Below, in pieces: positions 18,985-32,719 of a stretch of 64,000 nucleotides of DNA; within the stretch, counting starts at the first letter, position 1, and each line of letters opens with the position of its first letter. The translations under genes and the position numbers were made by a program. The notes under the pieces were generated by a model. It worked only from the letters and a program-made list of their open reading frames with translations. It searched no databases and had not been told where the DNA came from. This DNA comes from Bugula neritina. Lineage: Eukaryota; Bryozoa; Gymnolaemata; Cheilostomatida; Bugulidae. The stretch is taken from positions 14,344,642 to 14,408,641 of the forward strand of contig OZ037770.1 of assembly GCA_964035545.1 (NCBI GenBank), in the 5' to 3' direction.

Positions 18985-19465
18985 ACACAATCCGTGCACC
19001 CCATTTCCTTATATTAAGACAAGAACAGTGTCTATAATCTCCAGACATCTTCTATGTACACTTGTGAAACAATAGTCTATATTTTAGTTGGCTGCATGAT
19101 AATTGTGGTTGCTGATATACCCTTATTTTTATTAACATGATATTAAGGTGTCATCAACTGATGTTAAAAATGCTTCTCACTAAATAAACCAAAGATTTAA
19201 TCTGTTAATCACATCAAGTGTTATATGTTGAAAAAAAGCCTTTATTAATCAAGTTGATCATTAAATTTAAACATTAAAAGGTAGTCATGTCAATAATTGA
19301 GAAGTGCTGAAAATTTAATAATGGCATATATTTGTAAGATAGTTTAGATAAGCATAGAAATGACAGAAATATAAGCAGTAGCCTATAGCAAAAATAATTG
19401 CTTGTTCAGCGCAGCTGGCATGGCCTTTAGCTGGTGGCATGTGCAGGCTTTAGAGTAATTCTGCT
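18985..19465. other. Convergent 3' region of beta-tubulin and the GABA-B receptor gene
   Basis: Holds the beta-tubulin 3' UTR with AATAAA at 19183-19188 and the end of the minus-strand receptor gene. No other gene is seen. Confidence 0.7.
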
Positions 19466-22400
19466 TCAGCCATCTGGTGATTCCTGAGCTCTATCGGTGT
19501 GTTCCTGTGGTGGTAAAATATGTTGGTGTATAAACTCAATAGAAATATGTAATCATCCAGTTTATGACAACTAATTTTTGATTTACTTAACTCTTCCTAG
19601 TTATCTATATTAGCAGTTTAAAAGCTTTTTCTAACATTTCAGTCGACTCTCCAGATCCCACTATAAGTTGGGTGATTGATGGTGTTATGGGTGTTTGAAA
19701 AGTGATGATAGCAGCTCTACCAAAGTATTTTAGGGTTGCTGAATGCATGACACTAGTGCGGGGAGGGTGGCAAAGTTGTACAAAAAGGCGTGAATAAAAA
19801 AGAAAAAGTTATTTGAAATTATCAAAATTTGAAAGTTATAAATTTGAGACTAGAATAATTTGAAGGATTGTGCTATTGCTATTATCAAATTAGGCGAAAG
19901 GTAATATTGACTACGGTAGTTTTAAAGCAGTACTGTTGGCAGTACAATGAACGAACGACCCAATAGAATGGAGCATCTTCCATATTGAATCTGATGGCTG
20001 CTATAGAGATTACGACTAGAATATATAATGTAAGCCGTAAGGCAAGGTAGGCTAACCTCACTGAAAGCGCTATCCGATGTATGTCTGTCATCGTTGCTAA
20101 TCTGAGAGGAAAATTTCTTCTGCAGCACCAGATGCAACTCACGGATTTCCTTTTCTTTCTATAAGAAGAAAACAGTGCATAATGGGATAGATGAGTGGAC
20201 ATAACAAGGATGCAATGTCGGCAACTTAGCTTGTGATCTTAAAGTTAGAAAGTTAATTGTACATAAATACTAAACTAACGATGGCTAAATAGTAAAATTC
20301 ATGCAGAATTACGAGTTCATCGTAGCGAAAATAGTTAAGTATTGCCTATTATTAAATTACTAATGGGTGGTATATCTTAAGATCTCAAAGTCTCTAAATA
20401 GTAATTGTCTAGTTTTACTAGTCTGGAATGAAACATCCAATAGATATTAGATGATCCAACATGGCTGCCATGCACTTATTCAAGTCTTCTTTCTAGTTTA
20501 GTCTTACATTTGGTGAATATTTCCGACATTCTATCCATCATACTGCGTGACTTACATAAGTATTATTGTTAGGAGTGCTATTGGTTGCATCACAGGATTT
20601 TGCTGGTATAATGCAGTAGTATAGACTACGCTGAGAGAGGTACTAGCTTTCTCAAGATGTTAGCTAATCCTAGTAGAGCTACCACTGAGTTCCGCAGCTA
20701 TTTTGAGTATTGCCATTCAATAAATTGAAATTCAAACGATTCAGTAGAAAAAATTTGGACAAGGGAGGATAATAAAAATTATGATACTGGCAGTAAGAAA
20801 TGCAAAAAGCGGAGTTATCCACTCTATAAACAGAAAAGCAATGCTGGCTTATAATTACTAATACCTGCTGTACACACACCTGGGCTATTTGCTGCTTCAA
20901 CGTGTCGTTTCTTTCCTTGAGTTCATCCAGGCGTTTCTCGTTCTCCTGATGTATGAGGACTTGCTGGGTTTCGTGTTGGTCCATGTCAATTCTACGTCTG
21001 AGTATAGGAATCATCTGTATAACATCCGAAGAGGGAGTTATCTTTCCATTATAGTCCATAATTTATATGTCATACACAATTTGGAGTTGTGCTTACACTG
21101 GCTTTTATATAGCATTTTCAGTCATTTAAAAATATATGCTACGTATTATATGTTTTTGTGTATGTATCATAAAATAATATTATATAGCAAAACAACATAG
21201 TTGCTAATAATTATTACAATTTCATTATAACCTATTAAATTAGTAAAGGAGGCCAAATATTGATGATGCATTGTAGTAGTACGTGCTATTCAGTATAATA
21301 TTATTCTTTACAAAGCCATCAACACCTTCCATGTGTAAGACAGAGTATTGTGATATTGAAATTGTAATACATATAGACCTGCACATTAGACCTAGACTAT
21401 TCAGGAAATGTAATACTAACCTTAGGAATAAATATAAGACTGAGAGACAGGTAGCAGCTGAGAATGATGGCTACACTAATAAATCCGTAGAGGGCGTTGT
21501 GTTGGTAGGGTATGATGAGTGTGACAGGAACTGAGACTACACACAGCACCTGGGTAGAACAAGTATTGTATCTGCACACACAGTAATACAGTAGATATTG
21601 TATCTGCACACAGTAATACAGTAGATATTGTATCTGCACACACAGTAATACAGTAGATATTGTATCTGCACACGCACAAAGGATTGTGGGAAACTTACCA
21701 GGATGTTATATATCGCCATGGCAACAAACTTCAAGTCGTTTATGACGCGGATTTTTACATTTCGAGTTTCATACGCCAGAAAGAGGCCGGCCAATAGCAG
21801 AAGGCCCTTGTAACTATATATCACAGCTGCAAACACATCAAATATCTCCCGCAGTGAATAAAGAGAATACTGAAGATGCGTTTTGAAACACACACGATAT
21901 AAATAGCAATATAATAGATAATATATAAAACTAACAATGTTACGATTCCTCCTATAAAATGATACTAAACTGTTGAATTTTCGAAACCCGCACATTAGAT
22001 CAACATACCTATCCATTTGGTCATGTGATCACATGAGCAGTGCTCCAGTAGAGGTCGGTATTTGATGTCTCCGTCAGCCGGGTCAGTAGGTAACTGCGCG
22101 TCAAAAGTTTTTATACTTCGTTTCAGTGGATCCAGCGATTGCCATGCAGAAAGTATAGCTATGTCTATCACCAGCAGCGACAGCAATATGTAGTACGGCT
22201 CCGTTACAGGTATAATCTGTAGAATATACGGCTCTGTTACAGGTATAATCTGTAGAATATATGGCTCTGTTACAGGTATAATCTGTAGAATATATGGCTC
22301 TGTTACAGGTATAATCTGTAGAATATATGGCTCTGTTACAGGTATAATCTGTAGAATATACGGCTCTGTTACAAGTATAATCTACAGAACATATGGCTCT

Positions 22401-25400
22401 GTTACAGGTATAATCTACAGAATATATGGTTCAGTTACAAAGATTATCTGCAGAATACAGTATAAGAAAAGTGCTACAGAATACCAATCCGGTTACCAGT
22501 TGACTTATAGTTTTGCTCGGCACGCTCTGGGAGAGTTTGGTGGCTCTGCAGATTCTCCAGCTGTACAGAACTTTAACAAACATGGCGCCGTAGGAGAGGG
22601 TGAAGCCGATAGTTAATGTCCACGTGCGAGCCTGTAACAGACAGTGAGGGTGTGTTTGTGGATAATAAACTACATCATTATACAATATATAATAATATGT
22701 CACATAATATATTGATGTGCGTGCGTGTGAGCATATTAATTTAACATCCAAATTTCAATATAGTGATACAATAGAGATATATCATACTTCTAGAATATTC
22801 CATATAGTGATACAATAGAGAATCTAATAGACTGAGAGAGGATTACCAAGCAGATAGCCGAGTAGGAAACCGGGTTAACCCACTCCCCATCCATGCCAAA
22901 CAAGGTAACACAGGCTAAACACAGAGTGCAGCCAACTGCCATAGAAGAGTTGAGAGACGGCAGGGAATTATAAATTATGCTGAAACATAAAACAGAGCAT
23001 CTAAATAACAACACGGTATATTGTAAAGTACATAATATAAGGCCAATATTCTATCTCAAAATACACTGAAATCTTAGCCTAGCAACCAATTGCCCCTTAA
23101 CTCAACACTGATTGGCCCAGAACTTCAGTTAGATATAAGCAGACGCACATATATTGTATCATTTCAAATAACAATCAGCAGCTTTCATGAAATGAGCTCT
23201 TACCTGTATTTAGCAGTACAAATATTGAAGACGAGAGATACAATAGAGAAGATAATCCCGAGATACGAGAGTGGCAGCATTGCGTATAGTATGTATCGCG
23301 AGAGAACTCTGAACTTGTCTTTGATGATAGTTCTATCAGCTGGGTAACTACCGCCTGCATTCAAACAGGAAATCCTAAGCAGTTGGCAAAATAATAGTAA
23401 CAGGGAGTATGTAGTAACAGCATTAGGGAGTGTGTAGTAACAGCATCAGGGAGTCTGTGGTAACAGCATCAGGGAGTCTGTGGTAACAGCATCTCAATAC
23501 TCCAATGGATGATTTAGTAACAGTCATACAGTAAGTTCCAATGAGAGTGGGTTGGGGCAAAAGTTATATGAACAAAGTGAGCAGAATGGGAATTGGGAAA
23601 TATCAATGAATAATATAATGTAAACTGTACATATTATAACTGTTATGTAAAAACTCTTCACTAAACACTTCCCAAGTCACTTGAAAAGTATAAACTAAAA
23701 CAGAAAATCACAACCACTTGCAACTGTACACTAGAATATAGCCCGATCTTTCTCATATGATGAAACACTGGCTGCAGAAGAGCACCCCTACATCTGTAAA
23801 AAGTTCACTGACCGGCCCACTGATCTGTTTCCAGCCAATCAAGTTCACCGGTTGTGTAGTCATAATAACCAACTGTGTAATACGTCCCGTTCTGCATCTG
23901 CTCTATTTGTGTCTTGGCAATACGATCTCCAGTAGAAGTGAAAGTTACGCGTCCCTGAAACAAAGTGACACTGTGTAGTAAGTATGACTGTACAGTGAGT
24001 ATGACTATACAGTGAGTGTGACAGTACAATAAGTGTGACTATACAGTAAGTGTGACTATACAGTAAGTATGACTATACAGTGAGTGTGAGTGGACAATAG
24101 TGTTTAAGGTATATAAGCACTCTGTGTAATAGCAGCTGGTGCTAATATGAGTACCTATAATTACACACTTACACTTCTGTAGTGACACATGTGTAACAAC
24201 AGCCATAACATTATCCTATTGCCTACCGACACTCCTTCGAAGTCTGTTCTGTTTAAACTGTTTAAAACAGTGTCCTTTATCAAGCTGTCATGATAGTCAA
24301 AACTCTCCAGAGACTTGTTTTCCTTTCTGAGTTTGTCTATAGACTTGTTGAGAGCAAAGCCTAAGGCCCATATGGCATCGTAGGCAAGAGGGGCCTCTAC
24401 GTACCCCGCCAACTGCAACAACAAATATAAAGAACAATGTATACAACTTTAAATTCCAGTCTTTTTAAAAATGTACCAGACAACATGAATTCAGTATACA
24501 AGTATAGAAAAATATATATTACTAACAAGTATAGAGAAATACATATTACTAACAAGTATAGAGAAATACATATTACTAACAACTATAGAGAAATACATAT
24601 TACTAACAAGTATAGAGAAATACATATTACTAACAAGTATAGAGAAATATATATTACTAACAAGTATAGAGAAATATATATTACTAACAAGTATAGAGAA
24701 ATACATACTACTAACAAGTATAGAGAAATACATACTACTAACAAGTATAGAGAAATACATATTACTAACAAGTATAGAGAAATACAAACCCCTGATATGG
24801 AAGTCGCACTTTCATCGTCTTCTGCTACATCTTCAAGGGCCTCTCTTAACCTTTCTTCAAACGCCCTGGTGGTCTGAATAGGTGAAATATGAACTAGTGT
24901 ATAAAATACAAAATTGTGCATAAAATACAAAATTGTGCATAAAAATGAGTAAATACGGGTACAAAATAATGCTAGTACATGCTATAAAGTTGGTATGATA
25001 ACACAATAAATAAGTGGCGAATTCACAGCAATCTAGCTTTTTATCATTAACTCTAGTAAATTGAGTCATTCCTTTCTATAAACCGATATCTAAACCTATA
25101 TTTCAGTCAAGCTGAGACAATTCTGAGATACATTTAATTCTATTGTGTTTTACAATGTTTAAGCAAATGATCAATAATAACACACAACAGTACCTCTAGA
25201 TGTCAAGAGAAGACAACTTTATCACATGACAGATTTGTATAATGAAACAGGCAGTCAGTATTAAATATTTAAAACCATTCTCATAGCCTGGAATATAGCC
25301 TCAGAGGTTATGTTTATGCTCTTACAATGCCAGTGTCCGTGACCTTGTCCTTCTCAAGGTTAAACTGCAGCACTTCTGTGGTAAGGTGGCCCTCTAAAGC

Positions 25401-28400
25401 CACCCTTAGCTGTTGAGGAGTACAGTTTATATTGTCGTCTTCCTTAGCATACCACAAGTCAGGGTACCAGCCTATGATCAGCCAGACGTATCTCTCTCCA
25501 TACAAACCTTCCTTGTAGGCCTGTGGAAATACTCTCAACCATTACAAAATGTTTTGAATTGGTGACACCAAAAAGAAGACGAAAGTTTTAAATAACTTTA
25601 TCTTTTATTTTTTTCTAAAAGATACGATTTGGGTAGAGAAAAGATACTTTACTGCGGGACAACTACCAAATGAGAAGGTAGCATTAGAACAGACAACATA
25701 ACGGGGGAAGGGGGGTAGGGGGTACCTCACAGAACACCCGTCTGGCCATATCCTCGTAGAAAACACCGACTATTATTCTCGCGTCTTGCTTCTTGAGACT
25801 TCGCACCGCCGGGGAAGGGTCTGTCTGGAAACTCTGTCTGATGCTGATCTCCACCGGCTCTACTTCCCCTCCTTTACCCGAGTCCAGTTTTATCACTTCC
25901 TCTAGATTCTTTATAGTCTATAAAACATGAATGATAATAGACAAAAATTTAAAAAAGCTAATTTCTCAGCAGTAATGATGAACAAACTAACAACCTTTAG
26001 TGTAGCAGAAACTCCATCAGGAGTTGTGAGCTCTTGAAAAAACTTCTCAGCTGAGAATAACTAGAGGCAGGTGCAGTAACGGAGAAATCGTGAAAAGCCT
26101 GTGTTCAAGATTAGAAATGTAGCACAAGAAGCTATGCTCTTGCGAGAATTTTTAACCCGCGCCCGAACCAAGATTTATTAATAAAATTGAAGAGCTTAGT
26201 CTATTTCAATTTCTCCACTACTGCTCCTAAATGGATAACAACATGTAATACTTTGTGTTTTGACAAAGCCTAAGTTCTAAGTAGCAATACTAAGAGAGGA
26301 AATTGCCTGCCCACCCGTAGCATTCTAAATACAGACACTCAACCAACTATTGCAAACTCCTTCAACACGCGAGCTTCACATTATGACCATATACTAACTA
26401 TACTTATTCCTGTTGAGTGAGCAGTGAGTTACAGGAAATGACATCACTACTTACTGACGTAAACACTTCTTCCATTTGTTGCAAAGTGGCGATTCTAGAC
26501 CATTTGAACTTTTTGAATAGCTTGAGTCTGGTTGGGTTGTGCAGAGTAGCAGAGGGGTGGGTCCTGAAGAACGTTGGAAATCTGGTGTTATCAGAGAGAG
26601 CTGGAGAACTGGAGCCGTATGAAAGCTATATATAGAACACGTACCATGAGAGTGCAGATTGCAACCAACAAAATTTCATTAACTTCCATAACTGATCAGC
26701 TGGTAATATGTAGTGCACTATTGATAGTATGCAGTGCACTATTGATATACTTTTGTCTTAATGTTTCTGCAATGTACTCTCATGTAATTAATTTTCGTAT
26801 TTATAGATAAGAGAATGTAATTACTTTCAACATTTATAGATCGAAAATGTACTTTAATGTAATTAACTGCCATATTTATAATCATTTGACCTGTGAATGA
26901 CTGCAAATGTGATTAGACTTGTGGCTGTTTGTCTGCAGGGAGTCATGGGAAGAGTTCTTGAGGACCAGAATATCAGTGGGCCAACTTCACAGTTGGTCAA
27001 TATATAGGTGGGTCAAAATGCCCGTTGGTCAATATATCAGTGGGTCAACTTGTCAATTTATCAGGACAAAGTTATGGCTGACTAAAGTGAGCAGATTAGT
27101 GAGTTACTTGAGCATAAACTAGTAAATATATAACATAAACTAGTAAATATATAACATAAACTAGTAAATATATAACATAAACTAGTAAATATATAACATA
27201 AACTAGTAAATATATAACATAAACTAGTAAATATATAACATAAACTAGTAAATATATAACATAAACTAGTAAATATATAACATAAACTAGTAAATATATA
27301 ACATAAACTAGTAAATATATAACATAAACTAGTAAATATATAACATAAACTAGTAAATATATAACATAAACTAGTAAATATATAACATAAACTAGTAAAT
27401 ATATAACATAAACTAGTAAATATATAACATAAACTAGTAAATATATAACATAAACTAGTAAATATATAACATAAACTAGTAAATATATAACATAAACTAG
27501 TAAATATACAACATAAACTAGTAAATATACAAATAACTCACCACTACGAGGTTCCACATCCGAGCTGCCTGAGCCACAAAAGTGGAGACGCCACTACAGC
27601 CGGTCAGCAACATTATCTTTGTGTCATTGTCATAGAGAAGGTCATACATTAGCCTTAGACTGAGTCCTGGCTGACACTACAACGGGGAGATTCATATAGT
27701 CAGTAAAGTTTCACCCGCACTGACACAGGTTTACTTTGCACTAATACAGAGATACAGTGTTAGACAAACACACTACGGTATTCGGCCAGGGATGGTTTGA
27801 GTTAAAATATAGCAACGTCTCAGTATTTATCTGACAATATTTTTTTATCTGACAATATTTGCAAGAGAAATTAATAAAATGACTAAAAAACTTCAAATGA
27901 TGCTAGAAAAAATATTTGTGCTGCCTGTAGGTTCCTGTATGACATCTTCAAGCTAACTCCCAAAACACGAGAGCCAAAGCTGCAGAAGGACTGGCAGAAG
28001 GCATGGCGTTATGTCATAAATTTAAATCCTTAACTTCTACAGCATGTTTCACTTTATAATTTGGTCACAGTTATTGATATTGGTTTAGTTCTAATAATAG
28101 AATACACGGAGTGCTATTTAAAGTAATTATTAGCAAACATTTTGTTTATAGACTATAACCACTTGAATCAACCTTTCAAACTAAAGAGTTAAATTAGAGT
28201 AGCATGTTCAACGTGATATTAACAATTATTAATTCACTTTCACGGCGAAAGAATGAGAGGCAGTAAAGTGCATAGCCTTAGGGCATTGTGGTAAAACCGC
28301 ACGCACACTATTATATAATTGACCTTGAGTCATGTCTCTTGGGAGGAAATATGACGGGCAGCATGAGACAACCCTTTCTATCAATAGAACGCTGCCTCTT

Positions 28401-31400
28401 TGAGAAGAAGCAATCTAATCGTAGAATCAGGAAGTGCAAAGAACTCCCATAATTCCCTGCGTCTGGGAATGCAAGTCTCATTCCTAGACTTTTATGGCTA
28501 TTTGTCACTCATGAAGAAACTCAATATTTATTTAAAAATAATAAGCGTAGATTTTGCATTAATCCATTAATAAGGTTAAACTTAACAAATTCAAAAATAC
28601 TCAAAATAATATCCTAACTTGATGCATAAATATACTATTATGATATTATTTTGATTATCTTAGAATTCTTTTGTAAGTTTCATGTCATTCTAGTAGCATA
28701 TTAATTATTGCATACGAACTACTTTCACTAATTATATTGAAATTGCATTAGCAGTGCAATATTATTCTCCTGTCAAGGTGACAGTAGCTCATATATGCAA
28801 CAATAAACATGCAACTACAACGCTGTGAAAGTGGGTTGAACCACCTTGAAGGATATAAACAAATGATATATAAATACTATTTGTTTATAATATCGTTATT
28901 ATCACCTTGCTATCAACGTCAACAATTTTGAGTTCATAGTCCTGCAGTAAATCGTGTCTGTGGTTAACATCCTTCAGAGCCAGTTCTGCTGCCGGTTTAC
29001 ATCCCACGCCACCGGCCCACCCGCCGGACATGGGGAACATTCCACCAATCAGCAATGTCTTCTTTTCACACACTGAATCATATAAACAGATGGGAAGGTA
29101 ACTTCAACGACAATAAAGAAATTAAACTTCTGATGGGAATTGAGACATCATAAAACAACAAAATAACTACTGCAAAGGCTTAGTAAAAAAGCAGTCGATT
29201 AATTGTAGAGCACAAATAAGTTTATGAGTATTTATAGGTTTAGCATAAAAGACGTCTCAGATATTTTCTTTAGTATACAACTCTATTTGAGTAAGTTTCA
29301 GGGATTCCATTTGTCATCATATCTGTGAGACTGAAATGAATTTAACTCTCTTATCTTTATTTTACTAAAAGATATTATGTTTTATTTTTGAATTATTGGT
29401 AAAATGCAAAACTCTTAAGAATTGATATTTATTTTGAACAGCAGACCCTAAAACAGCTTGTGCTATCAATTTAATTACTACAGGTAGTCTTTTTCAACAC
29501 AGAGATGAATCATGAAATGAATGAGCAATTTAATGAATGCAGCTGCAACAAAAATTACATAACATTTTCAATTATAATGCTTCAATCATACCACTGCGCC
29601 TCCTTTATTACTAAGATAGGAAAATAACACCAAAAATATGAAGTAAAATAATTCTTACCAATTTCAAACACTGCAAACCCAAAACTTTTCAATTGTAGAA
29701 ATAAAATGAACATTTACATAAATGCTGAATATGTATGTCCTATTTTTAGTGAAACAACCTTTAAACACATACCAAGATAAGCAAGGGGAAAGTTCTAGAG
29801 CATGCGATACTGAAGTGCAAAATTCTTTCCAAATAAAAACTAAACTCAAAGGCAATGTCAGGACCGTAACTTGATGGAAAATAATATATTTTGAGGCATG
29901 ATAAAGACTTGCACATCAGTAGGCTGTGTGGAGAACATTAGGAGATAAAAGTAAGCTTTGTATGTAATATCGACACTGGACTACTTATAAAGGTGAACAG
30001 TCACTTGCTACTCATATACACACAGTATATTATATCACACTAGAATATAATATTATAATTTTATACATCAATATAAGAATTCCCAACATGCGATTTAATG
30101 TCATGCATCAAAGTAGAAGAGAATGGAGTCGTTTCCTCTGAGATAAAGGTCGCCGTACACAACATAAATTAGCTCAAGTGTTTTGTTATACAATTTAAAT
30201 ATCTAGCACCATAGAAAATCAATATGGTATTAGCTGATAGAGTGGGGAGGGCAAGTGTGTCAGCGGCATTTGGCATTGACGTGCTCCGCTATTGGCTGAG
30301 TTAATAAGTTTTGACAGCAAAATATTTGATGGGAAAGTGATTCTAGTTGAGTTATAACTATAGATATGAGAGAGACTATATATGAGAGAGACTATAGTTA
30401 TGAGAGAGACTATAGATATGAGAGAGAGGCTATAGATATGAGAGAGAGAGACTATAGATATGAGAGAGAGACTATAGATATGAGAGAGAGACTATAGATA
30501 TGAGAGAGACTATAGATATGAGAGAGAGACTATAGATATGAGAGAGAGAGACTATAGGTATGAGAGAGAGGCTATAGATATGAGAGAGAGACTATAGATA
30601 TGAGAGAGAGAGATTATAGATATGAGAGAGAGACTATAGGTATGAGAGAGAGACTATAGATATGAGAGAGAGAGAGAGATTATAGATATGAGAGAGAGAC
30701 TATAGGTATGAGAGAGAGACTATAGGTATGAGAGAGAGACTATAGATATGAGAGAGAGACTATAGATATGAGAGAGAGACTATAGATATGAGAGAGAGAC
30801 TATAGATATGAGAGAGAGACTATAGATATGAGAGAGAGACTATAGATATGAGAGAGAGACTATAGATATGAGAGAGAGACTATAGGTATGAGAGAGAGAC
30901 TATAGATATGAGAGAGAGACTATAGATATGAGAGAGAGACTATAGATATGAGAGAGAGACTATAGATATGAGAGAGAGACTATAGATATGAGAGAGAGAC
31001 TATAGATATGAGAGAGAGACTATAGATATGAGAGAGAGACTATAGATATGAGAGAGAGACTATAGATATGAGAGAGAGACTATAGATATGAGAGAGAGAC
31101 TATAGATATGAGAGAGAGACTATAGATATGAGAGAGAGACTATAGATATGAGAGAGAGACTATAGATATGAGAGAGACTATAGATATGAGAGAGAGACTA
31201 TAGATATGAGAGAGAGACTATAGATATGAGAGAGAGACTATAGATATGAGAGAGAGACTATAGATAAGAGAGAGAGACTATAGATATGAGAGAGAGACTA
31301 TAGATATGAGAGAGAGACTATAGATATGAGAGAGAGACTATAGATATGAGAGAGAGACTATAGATATGAGAGAGAGACTATAGATATGAGAGAGAGACTA

Positions 31401-32719
31401 TAGATATGAGAGAGACTATAGATATGAGAGAGAGACTATAGATATGAGAGAGAGACTATAGATATGAGAGAGAGACTATAGATATGAGAGAGAGACTATA
31501 GATATGAGAGAGAGACTATAGATATGAGAGAGAGACTATAGATATGAGAGAGAGAGACTATAGATATGAGAGAGATTATAGATATGAGAGAGAGACTATA
31601 GATATGAGAGAGAGACTATAGATATGAGAGAGAGAGGCTATAGATATGAGAGAGAGACTATAGATATGAGAGAGAGACTATAGATATGAGAGAGAGACTA
31701 TAGGTATGAGAGAGAGAGACTATAGATATGAGAGAGAGACTGCAGGTATGAGAGAGAAACTATAGATATTGGAATGAAGCAGTTGCTTAGAACTAACACA
31801 GTTTTGCAGAAAATATTTCAGCGGGAAAATTTGATAGAATTTTTGCTCATTTGGCCACACCTTGTTATAGAATTTATTATAATTAATTCCTTATAATAAT
31901 GCGTTGTCTCCAGCAATGGTGGTCCTATTAAAATTCTCCTTCCCTTATCCTACATGAACTGCTAAATATCTGTCATCTGATTTCGTTTATTCCTCCCTAT
32001 GAAAAGCATTTTGTAATATTTTTTTTCAGTTTAATTTCATGCAAAAAGTGAATATCTTTCCTTCAAGGGACGGATATAACATCCATTTGCAAAGTTCAAA
32101 TTTTCAATAGATTATTTAAATAAAGAATACAGTTTATTGAACTCTCCCTTAGACAGGAAATTAAAGAACTACCTCAGGGATTCTTATTTGAAGAAATCTC
32201 TAACCGCTGAACAAAGCTGGTGAGATCAATACCAAAAACCAATATGTGTCTAGAAGATAGTTTTAACAGTTGAAAGTAATTATGAGGAATCAGTTGCAAT
32301 ATTATCTAATTAAAGTACGAAACATTGAAATTCAACTTCACAGCTTTTCTCACAACAGAGTAAATTGACAAAAAGTTCGAAAAGAAACTTGACAAAGAAA
32401 ACCTTTATTACAAAGGGGAATGCAATGAAACCTCCTAGAACATTTAATATTCTGGGAGGTTTTAATTTTAACTGGTAATTCACAAATTTAATAAATAAAA
32501 ATTTGTAATTCGTGAATTAGAAATTTGCCACTCAGTGTATTATTGCTAGCAAACCCCAAGTCTTCACAAATATATCTTTCATCATTCTATCACAGAATTG
32601 ATTAGCCTTAGTAAGCAAGGAAAGTGTATGGAACGTGTACTGTATAGCCTTAGTAACTAACCTGAGAACTTGAGTAGATTAATCATCAAAGTGAAGACAA
32701 CCACCCGCAACATCTTCAT
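19466..32719 (-). CDS. GABA-B receptor subunit 1-like class C GPCR
   Basis: Eighteen coding exons join in frame to about 829 aa: 32719-32662, 29072-28906, 27676-27542, 26625-26455, 25917-25726, 25520-25326, 24873-24790, 24412-24227, 23954-23813, 23354-23204, 22979-22847, 22631-22497, 22216-22009, 21826-21699, 21549-21421, 21014-20880, 20158-20057, 19504-19466. Signal peptide [19 protein letters not shown]. The Venus flytrap domain (about 25-450) has [28 protein letters not shown] and [19 protein letters not shown], closest to GABBR1, and the ligand-site serines appear kept. Seven membrane segments span about 460-738 (for example [16 protein letters not shown]). A cytoplasmic coiled coil (about 750-800, [19 protein letters not shown]) fits subunit dimerisation. 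No sushi domains. The last two exons and the exon at 22216 (tandem acceptors) are the least certain. Introns hold many minisatellites. Confidence 0.92.
21560..21675. repeat. About 35-bp tandem repeat near receptor exon 15 acceptor
   Basis: About 3.5 copies of ATTGTATCTGCACACACAGT-type units begin about 12 bp from the 3' splice site at 21550. Confidence 0.85.
22196..22440 (-). repeat. 33-bp tandem repeat containing receptor exon 13 splice acceptor (7-8 copies)
   Basis: Each 33-bp unit, read on the minus strand, holds TATATTCTACAG|ATTATACC, an acceptor plus the first codons of the exon. Candidate exon starts fall at 22216, 22249, 22282, 22315 and 22348; further copies at 22381 and 22414 read CTGTAG. 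Confidence 0.9.
23394..23494. repeat. 23-bp tandem repeat in receptor intron 9
   Basis: About four copies of TAACAGCATCAGGGAGTCTG-type units, about 40 bp from the exon 10 acceptor. Confidence 0.85.
23969..24095. repeat. 17-bp tandem repeat at receptor exon 9 acceptor
   Basis: About seven degenerate copies of ACTATACAGTAAGTGTG begin about 15 bp from the splice site at 23955. Confidence 0.85.
24497..24789. repeat. 27-bp minisatellite abutting receptor exon 7 donor
   Basis: About eleven copies of a unit containing AGTATAGAGAAATACATATT run straight into the donor at 24789. Open frames on both strands across it are artefacts of a unit length divisible by three. Confidence 0.92.
25995..26060 (-). 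other. Candidate 66-nt cassette exon of the receptor gene
   Basis: A strong acceptor (CTGCCTCTAG) and a weak donor (AAAG|GTTGTT) bound an in-frame 22-codon stretch (starts [11 protein letters not shown], ends SATLK) between exons 4 and 5, with phase 0 at both ends. Vertebrate GABBR1 joins the flanking exons directly (TEVFTS to TLDDLEE), so this would be an optional insertion in the flytrap domain. Confidence 0.3.
27116..27537. repeat. 21-bp minisatellite abutting receptor exon 3 donor
   Basis: About 20 nearly perfect copies of AAACTAGTAAATATATAACA-type units end within a few bases of the donor at 27541. The 150-codon open frame across it is an artefact. Confidence 0.95.
30351..31770. repeat. 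20-bp GA-rich minisatellite, about 1.4 kb
   Basis: About 70 copies of the unit TATAGATATGAGAGAGAGAC in the large first intron of the receptor gene, with length variants from slippage in the GA run. One strand is almost free of C. Confidence 0.97.

Noticed and set aside
22196-22440. CRISPR-like regular repeats
   Set aside because: Units are contiguous with no spacers, in a spliced animal gene; these are minisatellites. The same applies to the other arrays.
24437-24930. Overlapping repetitive frames on both strands
   Set aside because: 27-bp intronic repeat. The only real coding part is receptor exon 7 (24873-24790).
27096-27557. Repetitive YLLVYVI frame resembling a membrane protein
   Set aside because: 21-bp intronic minisatellite with a unit length divisible by three; the receptor exon ends at 27542.
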